From NCBI GenBank assembly GCA_031292555.1, contig JARLGV010000056.1:62001-126000 (forward strand): a stretch of DNA of 64,000 bases, read 5' to 3'. The DNA is from Fimbriimonas sp. (lineage in GTDB: Bacteria; Armatimonadota; Fimbriimonadia; Fimbriimonadales; Fimbriimonadaceae). Positions within the stretch are counted from its first letter, which is position 1. Each line of letters opens with the position of its first letter. The notes below the pieces were generated by a model. The model did no database searches. It was not told the DNA's origin and saw only the letters and a program-made list of their open reading frames with translations. Of the stretch, positions 51,921 through 60,092 are shown one piece after another. The translations under genes were made by a program, and so were the position numbers.

Positions 51921-52418
51921 ATGGAAATTTCCTTGGCATCCTATACCGAACTAAAGGCGCCCGTGCGAACGGTTGAGGAAGTGGACCTGCTCTTGCGGGA
52001 TCTGCGTCCCTGGCTGTTTCGCCTCGCGCTCGCCATCACCACGCGCCCGGACTCGGCCGAAGATGCGGCTCAAGAGGCGTTGATCCGCGCCGCCAAATCG
52101 CGCCACAAGCTGACGTCCGTCCAGGAGCCTCGGGCATGGTTGCGCACCGTCGTCGTGCGCTGTGCCCTAACTTCCATCTCGAAGATCACACCTGAGCGGC
52201 TCATCGACCAAGAGATCCATCGGGACCCGACTGAGACCTTGGCAGTACGTCAGATCCTAGATCGAATGGACCCCACCGACCGGGTCGTTCTCGCCCTCAG
52301 CCATTTTGAGGAACTGAGCTATGCCGAAATTGCCGACACGTTGGGCATTCCGGTCGGCACGGTCGGATCACGGCTTCATTCCGCTCGAGAGTCGTTCAAG
52401 AGAGAGTGGACACGGTGA
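51921..52418 (+). CDS. ECF-family RNA polymerase sigma factor
   Basis: This 165-residue protein has sigma region 2 (about 30-85, LFRLALAITTRPDSAEDAAQEALIRAA and PRAWLRTVVVRCAL) and region 4 (about 110-160, LDRMDPTDRVVLALSHFEELSYAEIADTLGIPVGTVGSRLH). It is the normal length for a minimal ECF factor. The start was set at the first ATG (51921); a TTG eight codons upstream is possible. Its TGA overlaps the GTG of the next gene (GTGA), which encodes a small single-pass membrane protein. This is the classical arrangement of an ECF factor and a membrane anti-sigma factor. Confidence 0.92.
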   Translation: MEISLASYTELKAPVRTVEEVDLLLRDLRPWLFRLALAITTRPDSAEDAAQEALIRAAKSRHKLTSVQEPRAWLRTVVVRCALTSISKITPERLIDQEIHRDPTETLAVRQILDRMDPTDRVVLALSHFEELSYAEIADTLGIPVGTVGSRLHSARESFKREWTR

Positions 52419-52720
52419 GCGAAGATCCTATGGACGTTCTGCAGCAGTTCTACGACGGCTGCCACTCCGTTGCCGTGCCGCAGTCGCTTGTTCTGAACAC
52501 CACGCGCAGTCGGACATGGCTCGGATTCGCGATTCCCGTCGCCGGCATTCTCGCCGGTGGAATCCTCGCTCTGCTCATTGTCATGCTGCCTTCTAACCCA
52601 TCTTCCCAGATCGGGGACGAAATGGCTCGCGCTCTGGCCAACTCCCAGATGCGCTCGCAACCTGACGTCGGCGGTTCCGACCACGCCCGCCACCTGGGAG
52701 CCAGAAAATGGACCGCATGA
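52415..52720 (+). CDS. Small single-pass membrane protein, candidate anti-sigma factor
   Basis: This 101-residue protein has an N-terminal soluble stretch (about 1-35, DPMDVLQQFYDGCHSVAVPQSLV), one membrane helix (about 38-60, LGFAIPVAGILAGGILALLIV) and a short polar tail. No zinc-binding HxxxCxxC motif is visible, so it would not be a ZAS-type anti-sigma factor. The GTG start overlaps the sigma-factor stop (GTGA), and its own end overlaps the next gene by 13 bases. Position and topology suggest anti-sigma activity; there is no sequence proof. Confidence 0.7.
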   Translation: MSEDPMDVLQQFYDGCHSVAVPQSLVLNTTRSRTWLGFAIPVAGILAGGILALLIVMLPSNPSSQIGDEMARALANSQMRSQPDVGGSDHARHLGARKWTA

Positions 52721-54423
52721 AGCTTTGGTTGGTTCCAATCTACGCGACAATCGGTTTCCTTTTGATCGTCTTCGCTCTGCCCGCGTCGCGATGGATCGTC
52801 TTGACCCAATTCGACGTCATCGCGGGCCGCTGGCGTTATATAGGCAGCCAAAACGGATCGATGGAGCAAGCTGCCGTGAGTCCCGTCCAGCGCGGCATCG
52901 ACTCTGACCCCATTAGCACGGACGATACCGCGAAGTTCCTGCGGCTCTTGTCACCTTCCAATCCCGACCCGGACCCGAATGCATATGACAAGCGCTTTCA
53001 GGAAACGTGTCAGATCTGCAAACAGAAGAACGATATGCGTTTTTGGGGCCCGTTCATACGTGTCGCATCGCTTCAAGCCATAGTCCCTCGCCATGACGAG
53101 AAGCGCAATGAGTCGTCCATTGCGAACCATCCGCTCGTGCTCGAAATGCTTCGGAGCGGTTGTCTGGCGGCAATCAAGCTCCAGCCCAACAACGCGTGGC
53201 CGCGGGCAATCCTGTCCGCCGCCCAGTTCCGGTTGGGCGATCTCGTGGCATCTCGGCAGACGCTTCTCGAGACCGAAAACTGCTCCCAGTTCGACGACTT
53301 TGCCTGGATTGAGACCGACATGCGGTACCGGTATTTGGTCGATCATTACGGCTATCGAGGCGAGAGAGTACGCACTTGGATTCTATTCTCGACGATGTAT
53401 CCTGACGTCAATTCGATTCAATCGGTTTGTTACCGGCTGTCGCTCGCATCCGACACCTCGGCTCGGCTCGCGACCGCGCATCTGTCCAAGTTGATGATGG
53501 ATCAAGGGAGATCCTTCATCGAAGTCATCGTTGGGCGCAACATCCTGAACATCGCGCTTGCGCCCGGCCGGAAGAAGGCGATCTATAACGAGTTGTCGCC
53601 CGAACAGTTGAAAGTAGACGCGGCAGATCTCATGCACGCGGCCCAGGATCGGGCCGATCTCTTGCCAACGGTTGCCGTATACCAGTCGATTTCGAGTCAT
53701 GTGAAGAAGATGGGGGGGCTGGGAGTTGACAACTCCGAAATCCTCAACCTCCAGCCGGCAGTCTCGGCGGGCTCCCTTGTCAGCCTCCTGCTGCTACCGC
53801 TCGCCCTCGGGTTTATGTGGCTTCGAGCAAGATTTCCAAGGTTCGCAGCAGCTTCTCCGTACTTGATCTGGATCTCCGCTTACTTCTGCGATCTGATGTT
53901 CGGACCGTGGGCCGCCGTTGGCACCGGGATCGCGACGACTTGGCTACTCTTCTTCCCGGCCCTCAATCCGAAGGCACGCAAATATGTCGACATGCTCGGC
54001 GTCGCGGTATGCGCACTTACGCTAATCGCCTCGGCCTGGGTATTCCCCCTGATCATGCCTGGGCTGCTCTTCCTCTGTGGCCTGGTCATGGAGCGCCGCA
54101 TCACCCAAGTGAAGCCGGGACTCGTCGCCACCATCGTCGTCGTCGCATGCGCACTGAGCGCGATCTGCTGGACGTCGATGGCCTCTCGACATTACTGGCC
54201 GGATGGAGTTGTTTTTGGACTTCTATGCGGGATCGGTCTCTTCTCGGTAATCCCGGTCAAGCCGCCCATTCGATGGCCCCAAGTGGCAGGCATGTCCGCG
54301 CTTGGCCTGGGTTTGATCTACGGCCTGATGGTTTACCGAGACATTGCGTCCGACCGACAAATCGCAACCGTCAACCGAGAGTTGACGACGTACGCCGACC
54401 GGGTTCGGAACGGAGGAAACTAG
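52708..54423 (+). CDS. Large membrane protein of unknown function in an ECF sigma operon
   Basis: This 571-residue protein has an N-terminal membrane helix (about 7-28), a soluble region of some 320 residues with helical TPR-like pairs (ALSAAQFRLGDLVASRQTLLETENC; LMHAAQDRADLLPTVAVYQSI), and six C-terminal membrane helices from about 355 to 560. A pair of cysteines, CQICKQK (about 97-103), could form a disulfide or bind metal or heme; the motif lacks the His of a CxxCH site. The ATG follows GGGAG by 6 bases. It overlaps the small membrane protein and completes the sigma operon, so it may be the sensor for that factor. I do not recognise the family. Confidence 0.72.
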   Translation: MDRMKLWLVPIYATIGFLLIVFALPASRWIVLTQFDVIAGRWRYIGSQNGSMEQAAVSPVQRGIDSDPISTDDTAKFLRLLSPSNPDPDPNAYDKRFQETCQICKQKNDMRFWGPFIRVASLQAIVPRHDEKRNESSIANHPLVLEMLRSGCLAAIKLQPNNAWPRAILSAAQFRLGDLVASRQTLLETENCSQFDDFAWIETDMRYRYLVDHYGYRGERVRTWILFSTMYPDVNSIQSVCYRLSLASDTSARLATAHLSKLMMDQGRSFIEVIVGRNILNIALAPGRKKAIYNELSPEQLKVDAADLMHAAQDRADLLPTVAVYQSISSHVKKMGGLGVDNSEILNLQPAVSAGSLVSLLLLPLALGFMWLRARFPRFAAASPYLIWISAYFCDLMFGPWAAVGTGIATTWLLFFPALNPKARKYVDMLGVAVCALTLIASAWVFPLIMPGLLFLCGLVMERRITQVKPGLVATIVVVACALSAICWTSMASRHYWPDGVVFGLLCGIGLFSVIPVKPPIRWPQVAGMSALGLGLIYGLMVYRDIASDRQIATVNRELTTYADRVRNGGN

Positions 54424-54548
54424 CGAGCACAGGTGTCTGCTGGGCGGCTGCATGTGCTAGATGAGTTCGCCCCAACAGGTCTTGAGATAGTCGATTTTCG
54501 GCGAATCCGGCGACAATGTATACCGAAAGGTATGGTTAGTGACTGTCG

Positions 54549-56030
54549 ATGGGCATTTCCTGGGTTCTGGCGTTGTATGTTCCACTCCTGGCGACGATGA
54601 ATCAGCAGGCAGATTCGCCTGGCGTTACCGCCATCAAGTCGTTCGTCGACTGCCTCAATGCGAACAACCTGTCGACGATGGAACGATTCGTCGACGACCG
54701 ATTCAAGCGTCGTTCAACCACTGAGAAAGAGCTTGCCGGGCGAGCCCAACGTCTTCTCGACTTGGATTCACTCGGTGCGCCCTTCGCCTTTGATTCGGTG
54801 CTGGAAGACACCACTGCCAAAGTAATCGTTCTCGTCAAGAACGCTCTGGGACAGCCGTTCGAGATCAAGATGAACTTCGACGCGGACCCGCCTCACAGGG
54901 CCCTCAGCGTCTACATGGGCGGCCCGGGCAGTCAGTCCGCCCCACCCCCGAAAGAATACGACCACTGGCGCGATCTGCCGGATCTCCTTGATCAGATTCG
55001 CACGGACACCAAAGTTCCTGCCATGTGCCTTGAGGTGGTGGACCACGGCGAAGCCCGACTGGCTGTCAGCGGAACTCGAACAATGTCCGCCTCGGTAAAG
55101 GCTGCGGCTAGCGACCGATGGCTGCTTGGTTCGATCACCAAGTCGATCACCGCGACCATGATCGCCCGATTGGTGGACCGCCACGTTCTGCGCTGGGACT
55201 CGACAATCAGCGAGATCCTCCCAAAGATGCCCATGCGTGAGGGCTACCGAAAAGTGACGATCCTTCAGTTGCTCCAACACCGTGCCGGAGTCGTCCAGGA
55301 CCTATACGTCAACCCGGATTTCCTGGCCAAGGCTGCCGGCGAAAACACGGACCGCGTCAAGATGCGGGAGCACTACACCGAGTTTGTCCTCAGCCGCGAG
55401 CCGATCGGCGCTCCCGGAGAACGTATGCGTTACTCGAACGCCGGCTATTCGGTAGCCTCCCACCTTGCCGAGTTTGTAACAGGCAAGTCCTACGAGAGAT
55501 TGGTCAAGGAACTTGTATTCGATCCCCTGAAAATGCGTTCGGCCCTGTTCGGCGTGCCGGGGCAACCGGGCAGCCCAGGTGGTCCCGGACAGCCGATGGG
55601 TCACACATTCACGGGAGATAAGCTGGAGCCGAATCTGATCGACGACCCTCGATGGTGCGGGACCCAGACGGCGGCGGGAGCCGGACTCTCCATGACTATC
55701 GACGACCTCATGAAATTCGTCCGTTACCACCTCGCCGGTATGCGAGGACACGCGACGATGATGAGTCAGGCCAACTTCGACGTGCTCCATCGTCCACTCG
55801 ACCTGGGTGACACCTACGCTTGCGGCTGGCTGATTACCCGAGATTTGACCCGCGAGCCGTTTCATGGGCACAACGGTTCGGACGGAACCTTTCGCGCAGA
55901 GATGGCAATCTGGCCCGACCGGGACCTGGCGATCGTAGCCATCGCCAACGCCGGATCCCGGTCCGATCCGTCGCCCCCTCTCCAAGCCGTCGTAGCCGTT
56001 TACAACCGCCTGGACAAGCAGCGAAAGTAG
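54549..56030 (+). CDS. Beta-lactamase-fold serine hydrolase (class C/esterase type), secreted
   Basis: This 493-residue protein has a short hydrophobic signal sequence. The first 120 residues form a DUF3887-like domain (AIKSFVDCLNANNLSTMERFVDDRFKRR). The serine hydrolase domain (about 145-485) shows the SxxK motif SITK in LLGSITKSITATMIARLV, the YxN motif YSNAGYS, and the third motif HNGSDG. A hydrophobic, Pro/Gly-rich stretch (GVPGQPGSPGGPGQP) forms a flexible loop. Known: family members are beta-lactamases, esterases or D-peptidases. The combination with an NTF2-like N-terminal domain is common in secreted enzymes whose substrates are unknown. A GAAA-loop hairpin (ATACC/GGTAT, 54520-54533) lies in the leader. 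Confidence 0.9.
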   Translation: MGISWVLALYVPLLATMNQQADSPGVTAIKSFVDCLNANNLSTMERFVDDRFKRRSTTEKELAGRAQRLLDLDSLGAPFAFDSVLEDTTAKVIVLVKNALGQPFEIKMNFDADPPHRALSVYMGGPGSQSAPPPKEYDHWRDLPDLLDQIRTDTKVPAMCLEVVDHGEARLAVSGTRTMSASVKAAASDRWLLGSITKSITATMIARLVDRHVLRWDSTISEILPKMPMREGYRKVTILQLLQHRAGVVQDLYVNPDFLAKAAGENTDRVKMREHYTEFVLSREPIGAPGERMRYSNAGYSVASHLAEFVTGKSYERLVKELVFDPLKMRSALFGVPGQPGSPGGPGQPMGHTFTGDKLEPNLIDDPRWCGTQTAAGAGLSMTIDDLMKFVRYHLAGMRGHATMMSQANFDVLHRPLDLGDTYACGWLITRDLTREPFHGHNGSDGTFRAEMAIWPDRDLAIVAIANAGSRSDPSPPLQAVVAVYNRLDKQRK

Positions 56031-56086
56031 CCGGTGGTTCCAGCCGTAAACAGTCATATTGGGCGAGCAGAGCTACGTCCGCATCA

Positions 56087-56116
56087 GCAGCCCCAAGGCG
56101 GCGAGGCTCTGCCAGC
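56087..56116. repeat. Dispersed repeat, copy 2 (inverse of 26686-26716)
   Basis: GCAGCCCC (56087-56094) and GGCGAGGCTCTGCCAGC (56100-56116) are the reverse complements of the two blocks of copy 1. It lies between two convergent genes. Confidence 0.6.
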
Positions 56117-56180
56117 CCACTTGGGGTTGCTGTCGGGCTCTTTCCTATTCGCCTCTTCGCCATACGCGAGTCTCGCCGCG

Positions 56181-57023
56181 CTACTCGTGCCGGACTAGGC
56201 GGTCGTGCTCTTCGGTGTCGATCATCTCGACCACCGGATGGCCGTCTTCGTCGACCCAAACGCCGCAACGTTCGGCCATGGGGCTGACCTCGAGGTCGAC
56301 CAGGCTGCCATCCATCCGGTAGATCGGATGGTAGAACGCGCCCACTTTCTCAGCGTTTCCGGTCAGGTAATGCCCGATCAGCGCTCGGCGAAAACGGTCG
56401 GAGGTCCGGTTCGGAAAGCTGCCGTGTACCAATGATCCGTTGAAGAACAGCACGTCGCCTCGCTTCATCACGACCGGCTCCGGTTCCATACCCTCCGGCA
56501 GCGACACCGTAACGTCAGTAAAACTCTGAGAGGTATCCGCCTTCACCGTGCAGAGCATAGGCAAGCTTTGGGTTCCACGTACGACCTGCAAGCAGCCGTT
56601 GTCCTCATCGCAGTCATCGAGCGCCATCCATGCCGCAACACACGTACCCGGCTGTGCCCGCAGATAGAAATTATCCTGATGGAGCGCCTGCCCCCTGGCA
56701 CCTGCCGGCTTGTAGTAAAGCATGGTCTGGACCAAAAACGGACTCTCGCCCAACAAGTCGGTCATCACGCGATCGAGGCGCTCGTCGATCCCCCAGTCCA
56801 GCGAGAGCTTGTCCCAGTGGTGCATGTGGATCATGCGAGGGTACTTCTTCAACGGATCGTTCGACGTGGCGTCGACGCCCGACGAGTCACCCGGACGGCT
56901 TTCCCGGCGCAACTCCATAAAGTGATCGGTAAGGAGATCGCACTCCTGATCGGTGAAAAGCGATCGGGCGATATAGAACCCGACCTCGTAGAATTTTTGC
57001 TGAGCAGTCATTGTTTGGGACAC
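56181..57023 (-). CDS. Phytanoyl-CoA dioxygenase (PhyH) family Fe(II)/2-oxoglutarate enzyme
   Basis: This 280-residue protein has the PhyH jelly-roll fold with a facial triad: His-x-Asp in GQALHQDNFYLR (about 115) and the distal His in NGSLVHGSFPNRT (about 200), followed by the 2-oxoglutarate Arg in the same segment. GCLQVVRGTQSLP is another family mark. A GTG start at 57023 is preceded by GGAAG; the ATG at 57011 is the alternative. Known: such enzymes hydroxylate small molecules in the cytosol. It follows the GH172 gene by 43 bases on the same strand, so it may act on a product of that pathway, but the substrate is unknown. Confidence 0.9.
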   Translation of the reverse strand: MSQTMTAQQKFYEVGFYIARSLFTDQECDLLTDHFMELRRESRPGDSSGVDATSNDPLKKYPRMIHMHHWDKLSLDWGIDERLDRVMTDLLGESPFLVQTMLYYKPAGARGQALHQDNFYLRAQPGTCVAAWMALDDCDEDNGCLQVVRGTQSLPMLCTVKADTSQSFTDVTVSLPEGMEPEPVVMKRGDVLFFNGSLVHGSFPNRTSDRFRRALIGHYLTGNAEKVGAFYHPIYRMDGSLVDLEVSPMAERCGVWVDEDGHPVVEMIDTEEHDRLVRHE

Positions 57024-57066
57024 CCCGACTTCCGTCGAGTAATAGACTTATTCTAACCGGTCGCCA

Positions 57067-58626
57067 CTACTCAGGGTCATTCATCTTCCGCTTTCCGGTT
57101 CGGATTTCTTCCCACCGGATCTCCTCGATCCGGGTCCGGGTTAGGCTGGGATCCATGTACCAGTAGGCGACGCTCTTGTAGTGGCCGCTGCAATTGTTGC
57201 CCGTGCCGTGCTCGATCGTGAAACGTCCCTTACGGATAAACGGAACCGGGTCGGCAACGTGTAGGCGGTACCCGTAGATCTGAACGTTCGTTCCCCACTC
57301 CCCGCCGATGGCATCGCCTGAGAGCGGGCCCACGTACCCACGGATTCCCCAGGCATCGTTTACGTAGTCTTCTGCGCCCGTGCCGTACATGGTCAATCGA
57401 GGGTCGTCGTCGACGAAGAACATCTCGTCCCCTTCTCCGGCCGCCCGGTCGGTCGGCCCATCCGACATATCCGCATTGAATCCGCATCCGACGAAGTGAC
57501 CAGCCCCAAAGGCATAGAGAAACTCCACGTTGTCGTAGCCGTCGAGGTTCAGCAATCGGCACGCCAGCCCCTCATAGTCGCGATGATCCGGCCCGTACGG
57601 CGTCTCGGTGTGCCAGCGCGCCCGGAAGCGGAACAGGTCTTCATCGATCTCCTTCTCGGGTTGATGGAGGACCGCTGACATCAACTTAACCGGAAGCACG
57701 GACCGATTCACCAGCCGGACATGAGCTTTCCTGTGATGGGGCATCGGGAAGTAGCAGTAGTACTCCCCCGCGCCGTTGCGCCCCAAAAACAGGGAATGCG
57801 GCTTCGGCTCCTGCCCGTAATCGAGAAACATTGGCCCAATCGGCGCACGCACTGATGCGTCTCTAGGCTCGTCGTCGTCGAAATGGGCGACTAGCCAGAG
57901 GTTCTCTCGAATGTGGGCCAATTCGTGCGCCGGCATATCGGTCCGTAACGCAAGGTGCAGTCCTTTGAGGATTCCGGCGCCGGCGTGGTCGAGCAAAGTC
58001 ATCTCCTCGCCCGGCGCTAACTCGAATGCCCGGTTCTTGGCATGGGACATGTCGACGATCGGCTTTCCGCTATCCCAATTATCAAGTACTGCTTTGGCTT
58101 CGCGAACCGGCTCGGTGTCCAGCGATTTGCCAACGTCGAAGCTCTCGATACGGGTTCCTGGCGGGAAGAGAGTCGCGTTGACGTGATAGTAGAGATAGTC
58201 GTCCTCTGGCTCGATCGTCACTTTGCAGTGATGCTGAAAAGGGATCGGGCAGTAAGACGTGTGGCCCATCGGCAGCGCCTCCGCCTTGGACCGGGCGTAG
58301 TTCTCAGGACTCTCGCCGCCGATGCCTTGAGATAAGGGCAGCAGATCGAAGAGCTCGGCAAACGGGCATTCGATCGCCGGATTCGGGCTTCGGTCGATGA
58401 AGATTCGAACAGTCCCCTTCTGCGGGTCGGCGGTCCAGATGCGCGTGATGCACCCCGGGCCCTCGGACTCCATCATCACGGCCGCTCTTCCTTCTCGTCG
58501 GATGTAGTTGCTCCAATCGTGATTGCCTCCACGCCGGTCGTAGCTGGACGCCATCGTGCTTCGTTGGACCTTCCGCTTCGCCAACAGTAGTGGATTCGAT
58601 AAACTTTCAATTCCCAAGTGCATCAT
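57067..58626 (-). CDS. GH172 (DUF2961) alpha-furanosidase-type enzyme
   Basis: This 519-residue protein has the DUF2961 double jelly-roll segments NYIRREGRAAVMMESEGPGCITRIW (first 65 residues), AGEGDEMFFVDDDPRLTMYGTGAEDYVNDAWGI (about 396-427) and HGTGNNCSGHYKSVAYWY near the end. Glu398 and Glu419 are 21 residues apart, as are the catalytic glutamates I recall for the characterised GH172 enzyme (270 and 291). Known: GH172 members cleave or form alpha-D-fructofuranosides and alpha-D-arabinofuranosides, working as oligomers. No signal peptide is visible. It lies between the DUF4038 enzyme and the PhyH gene. A furanose substrate is likely given the GH127-like and GH-A arabinofuranosidase-like genes elsewhere in the window. 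Confidence 0.9.
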   Translation of the reverse strand: MMHLGIESLSNPLLLAKRKVQRSTMASSYDRRGGNHDWSNYIRREGRAAVMMESEGPGCITRIWTADPQKGTVRIFIDRSPNPAIECPFAELFDLLPLSQGIGGESPENYARSKAEALPMGHTSYCPIPFQHHCKVTIEPEDDYLYYHVNATLFPPGTRIESFDVGKSLDTEPVREAKAVLDNWDSGKPIVDMSHAKNRAFELAPGEEMTLLDHAGAGILKGLHLALRTDMPAHELAHIRENLWLVAHFDDDEPRDASVRAPIGPMFLDYGQEPKPHSLFLGRNGAGEYYCYFPMPHHRKAHVRLVNRSVLPVKLMSAVLHQPEKEIDEDLFRFRARWHTETPYGPDHRDYEGLACRLLNLDGYDNVEFLYAFGAGHFVGCGFNADMSDGPTDRAAGEGDEMFFVDDDPRLTMYGTGAEDYVNDAWGIRGYVGPLSGDAIGGEWGTNVQIYGYRLHVADPVPFIRKGRFTIEHGTGNNCSGHYKSVAYWYMDPSLTRTRIEEIRWEEIRTGKRKMNDPE

Positions 58627-58679
58627 CGCAGTACGGACTGTTTAGCACAGTTGGCGTCGCAATGTCGCGTCGGGCCCCG

Positions 58680-60068
58680 TCAACTGCCGCTGGCTTCCAG
58701 CACGAGCACCCAGTCGGTTACTTGTGGCCCCGCCGAGTTGGCGCCCGGGGTGGGGATGTCCACTTTCCCCGAATTCGGAAAGGGCGACCCGACGACCGGC
58801 TGATAGGTCCCGCTCGTCGGGTCGTACCAGCGAGCCGTCACCGGTCCGGCAAGCCTGCTCATCTCGACCGTGACCGTGCGTTGGCTTGGGATGTAGGCGA
58901 GCACCAGTTTTCCATCCGGAGTCGAGGCTACCGACGCGTAATCGCTTGTGCTGATGCTGTCGTGGGGCGATCCCGATGCCGAATACGTTCCATAGCCCGA
59001 AGTAACGATCGAATGGCCCTGATCCGGGACTAACGCGTACCATGGCCGATTCTGCAGGAGCGCCTTGCAGTAGCCCAGTTGAGTGACTCCGGCAGTGTCA
59101 AGATTTGCCTGCCATCCTGCCGCGAAGGGCCAGACGTAGTGATTGCCGTAAACTTCACCGACTCCTCCGCTCAAATAGGTCCAGTAAGCCTCGTGCCGCA
59201 ATCGCATAGCGTCCGCCCCATTCTCGAACTCATAGTCGGCCTCGATCATGAAGACCGGAACAACAGGGTTGAGATTGTAGTCTCGCAGGACCTCGGCGTA
59301 AGTTGGATAGTAGGTGTACGCCGCGTTCAGTCCCACGATGCTTGCCCAATTCGAGTCGCTCAGAGAACTGCTAAGGTAGTAATCCAGTTCAATCGTTTGG
59401 ATGTGTGCTGGATCGCTTGAACGAATTCCTTTGGCGACTGAAGTGACGAGGGCATCGTCGTCCCGGTTGCTCCACGTTTGAAAGTCGTTGCCGTTCAGCC
59501 AGACGATATTGGGAAAACTCTTGTACCGATTGCCGAGGTATTTGCCGAACGAGGTGCACTTGGCTTGACCGTTGCTGTGCATCCAGGCCAGAAAGCTCCC
59601 GGTCTCAGCCGGATCCAGCAGCACGACAAGCCCGTGTTTGGCAGCTAGACGGAGAACGGCATCGCAGTGGGCGAAATAGGCTTCGTTCGGCGTCGAGAAG
59701 TCCTTCGGATTCGTGAAGGGCGCTACACCGCCAACGGTTGTACCGTCGGCTCGGCCCCCGGTGTAGTCGGCGCAAAGTAAGTTCACCCAAACCGCGTTGA
59801 ACCCGTTCTTCGCCCGATCCGCCAAATACGAATCAGCATCTGCCAAGGACAGATTCACCATCAGCGCTTGGGGTGCGTCACCGACAAGTAGGAAAGGACT
59901 TCCCTGTCTGTCCACGAGATAACGATGGTTGGCGCTAACGTGAAGAGGATACGGTGAGGCGGCTGGCATAGCTGGGGTCGAGGTTCCGCCTCCTCCGCAC
60001 GAAGCGATGGCAAGACCCATGACTGTGACGATCATCCCGTTTCGCGCGATTCCCATCGACGTTATCAT
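58680..60068 (-). CDS. DUF4038/GH140-like apiosidase-type lipoprotein
   Basis: This 462-residue lipoprotein has a lipobox-type N-terminus (MGLAIASCGGGG). A TIM barrel with HRYLVDRQGSPFLLVGDAPQAL and NGFNAVWVNLLC opens the DUF4038 domain, and the last 90 residues form the associated collagen-binding-like beta domain (YIPSQRTVTVEMSRLAGPVTARWYDPTSGTY). Asp195 in WLNGNDF and Glu276 in VFMIEADYE match in position and spacing the Asp acid/base and Glu nucleophile of GH140 apiosidases. Known: GH140 removes apiose from rhamnogalacturonan II, but many DUF4038 proteins have other or unknown targets. It ends 53 bases before the GH172 gene. Start at 60068; Met5 and Met12 are alternatives. Confidence 0.83.
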   Translation of the reverse strand: MITSMGIARNGMIVTVMGLAIASCGGGGTSTPAMPAASPYPLHVSANHRYLVDRQGSPFLLVGDAPQALMVNLSLADADSYLADRAKNGFNAVWVNLLCADYTGGRADGTTVGGVAPFTNPKDFSTPNEAYFAHCDAVLRLAAKHGLVVLLDPAETGSFLAWMHSNGQAKCTSFGKYLGNRYKSFPNIVWLNGNDFQTWSNRDDDALVTSVAKGIRSSDPAHIQTIELDYYLSSSLSDSNWASIVGLNAAYTYYPTYAEVLRDYNLNPVVPVFMIEADYEFENGADAMRLRHEAYWTYLSGGVGEVYGNHYVWPFAAGWQANLDTAGVTQLGYCKALLQNRPWYALVPDQGHSIVTSGYGTYSASGSPHDSISTSDYASVASTPDGKLVLAYIPSQRTVTVEMSRLAGPVTARWYDPTSGTYQPVVGSPFPNSGKVDIPTPGANSAGPQVTDWVLVLEASGS

Positions 60069-60092
60069 ACGGGCTTTTCACGACCGTCGGTC

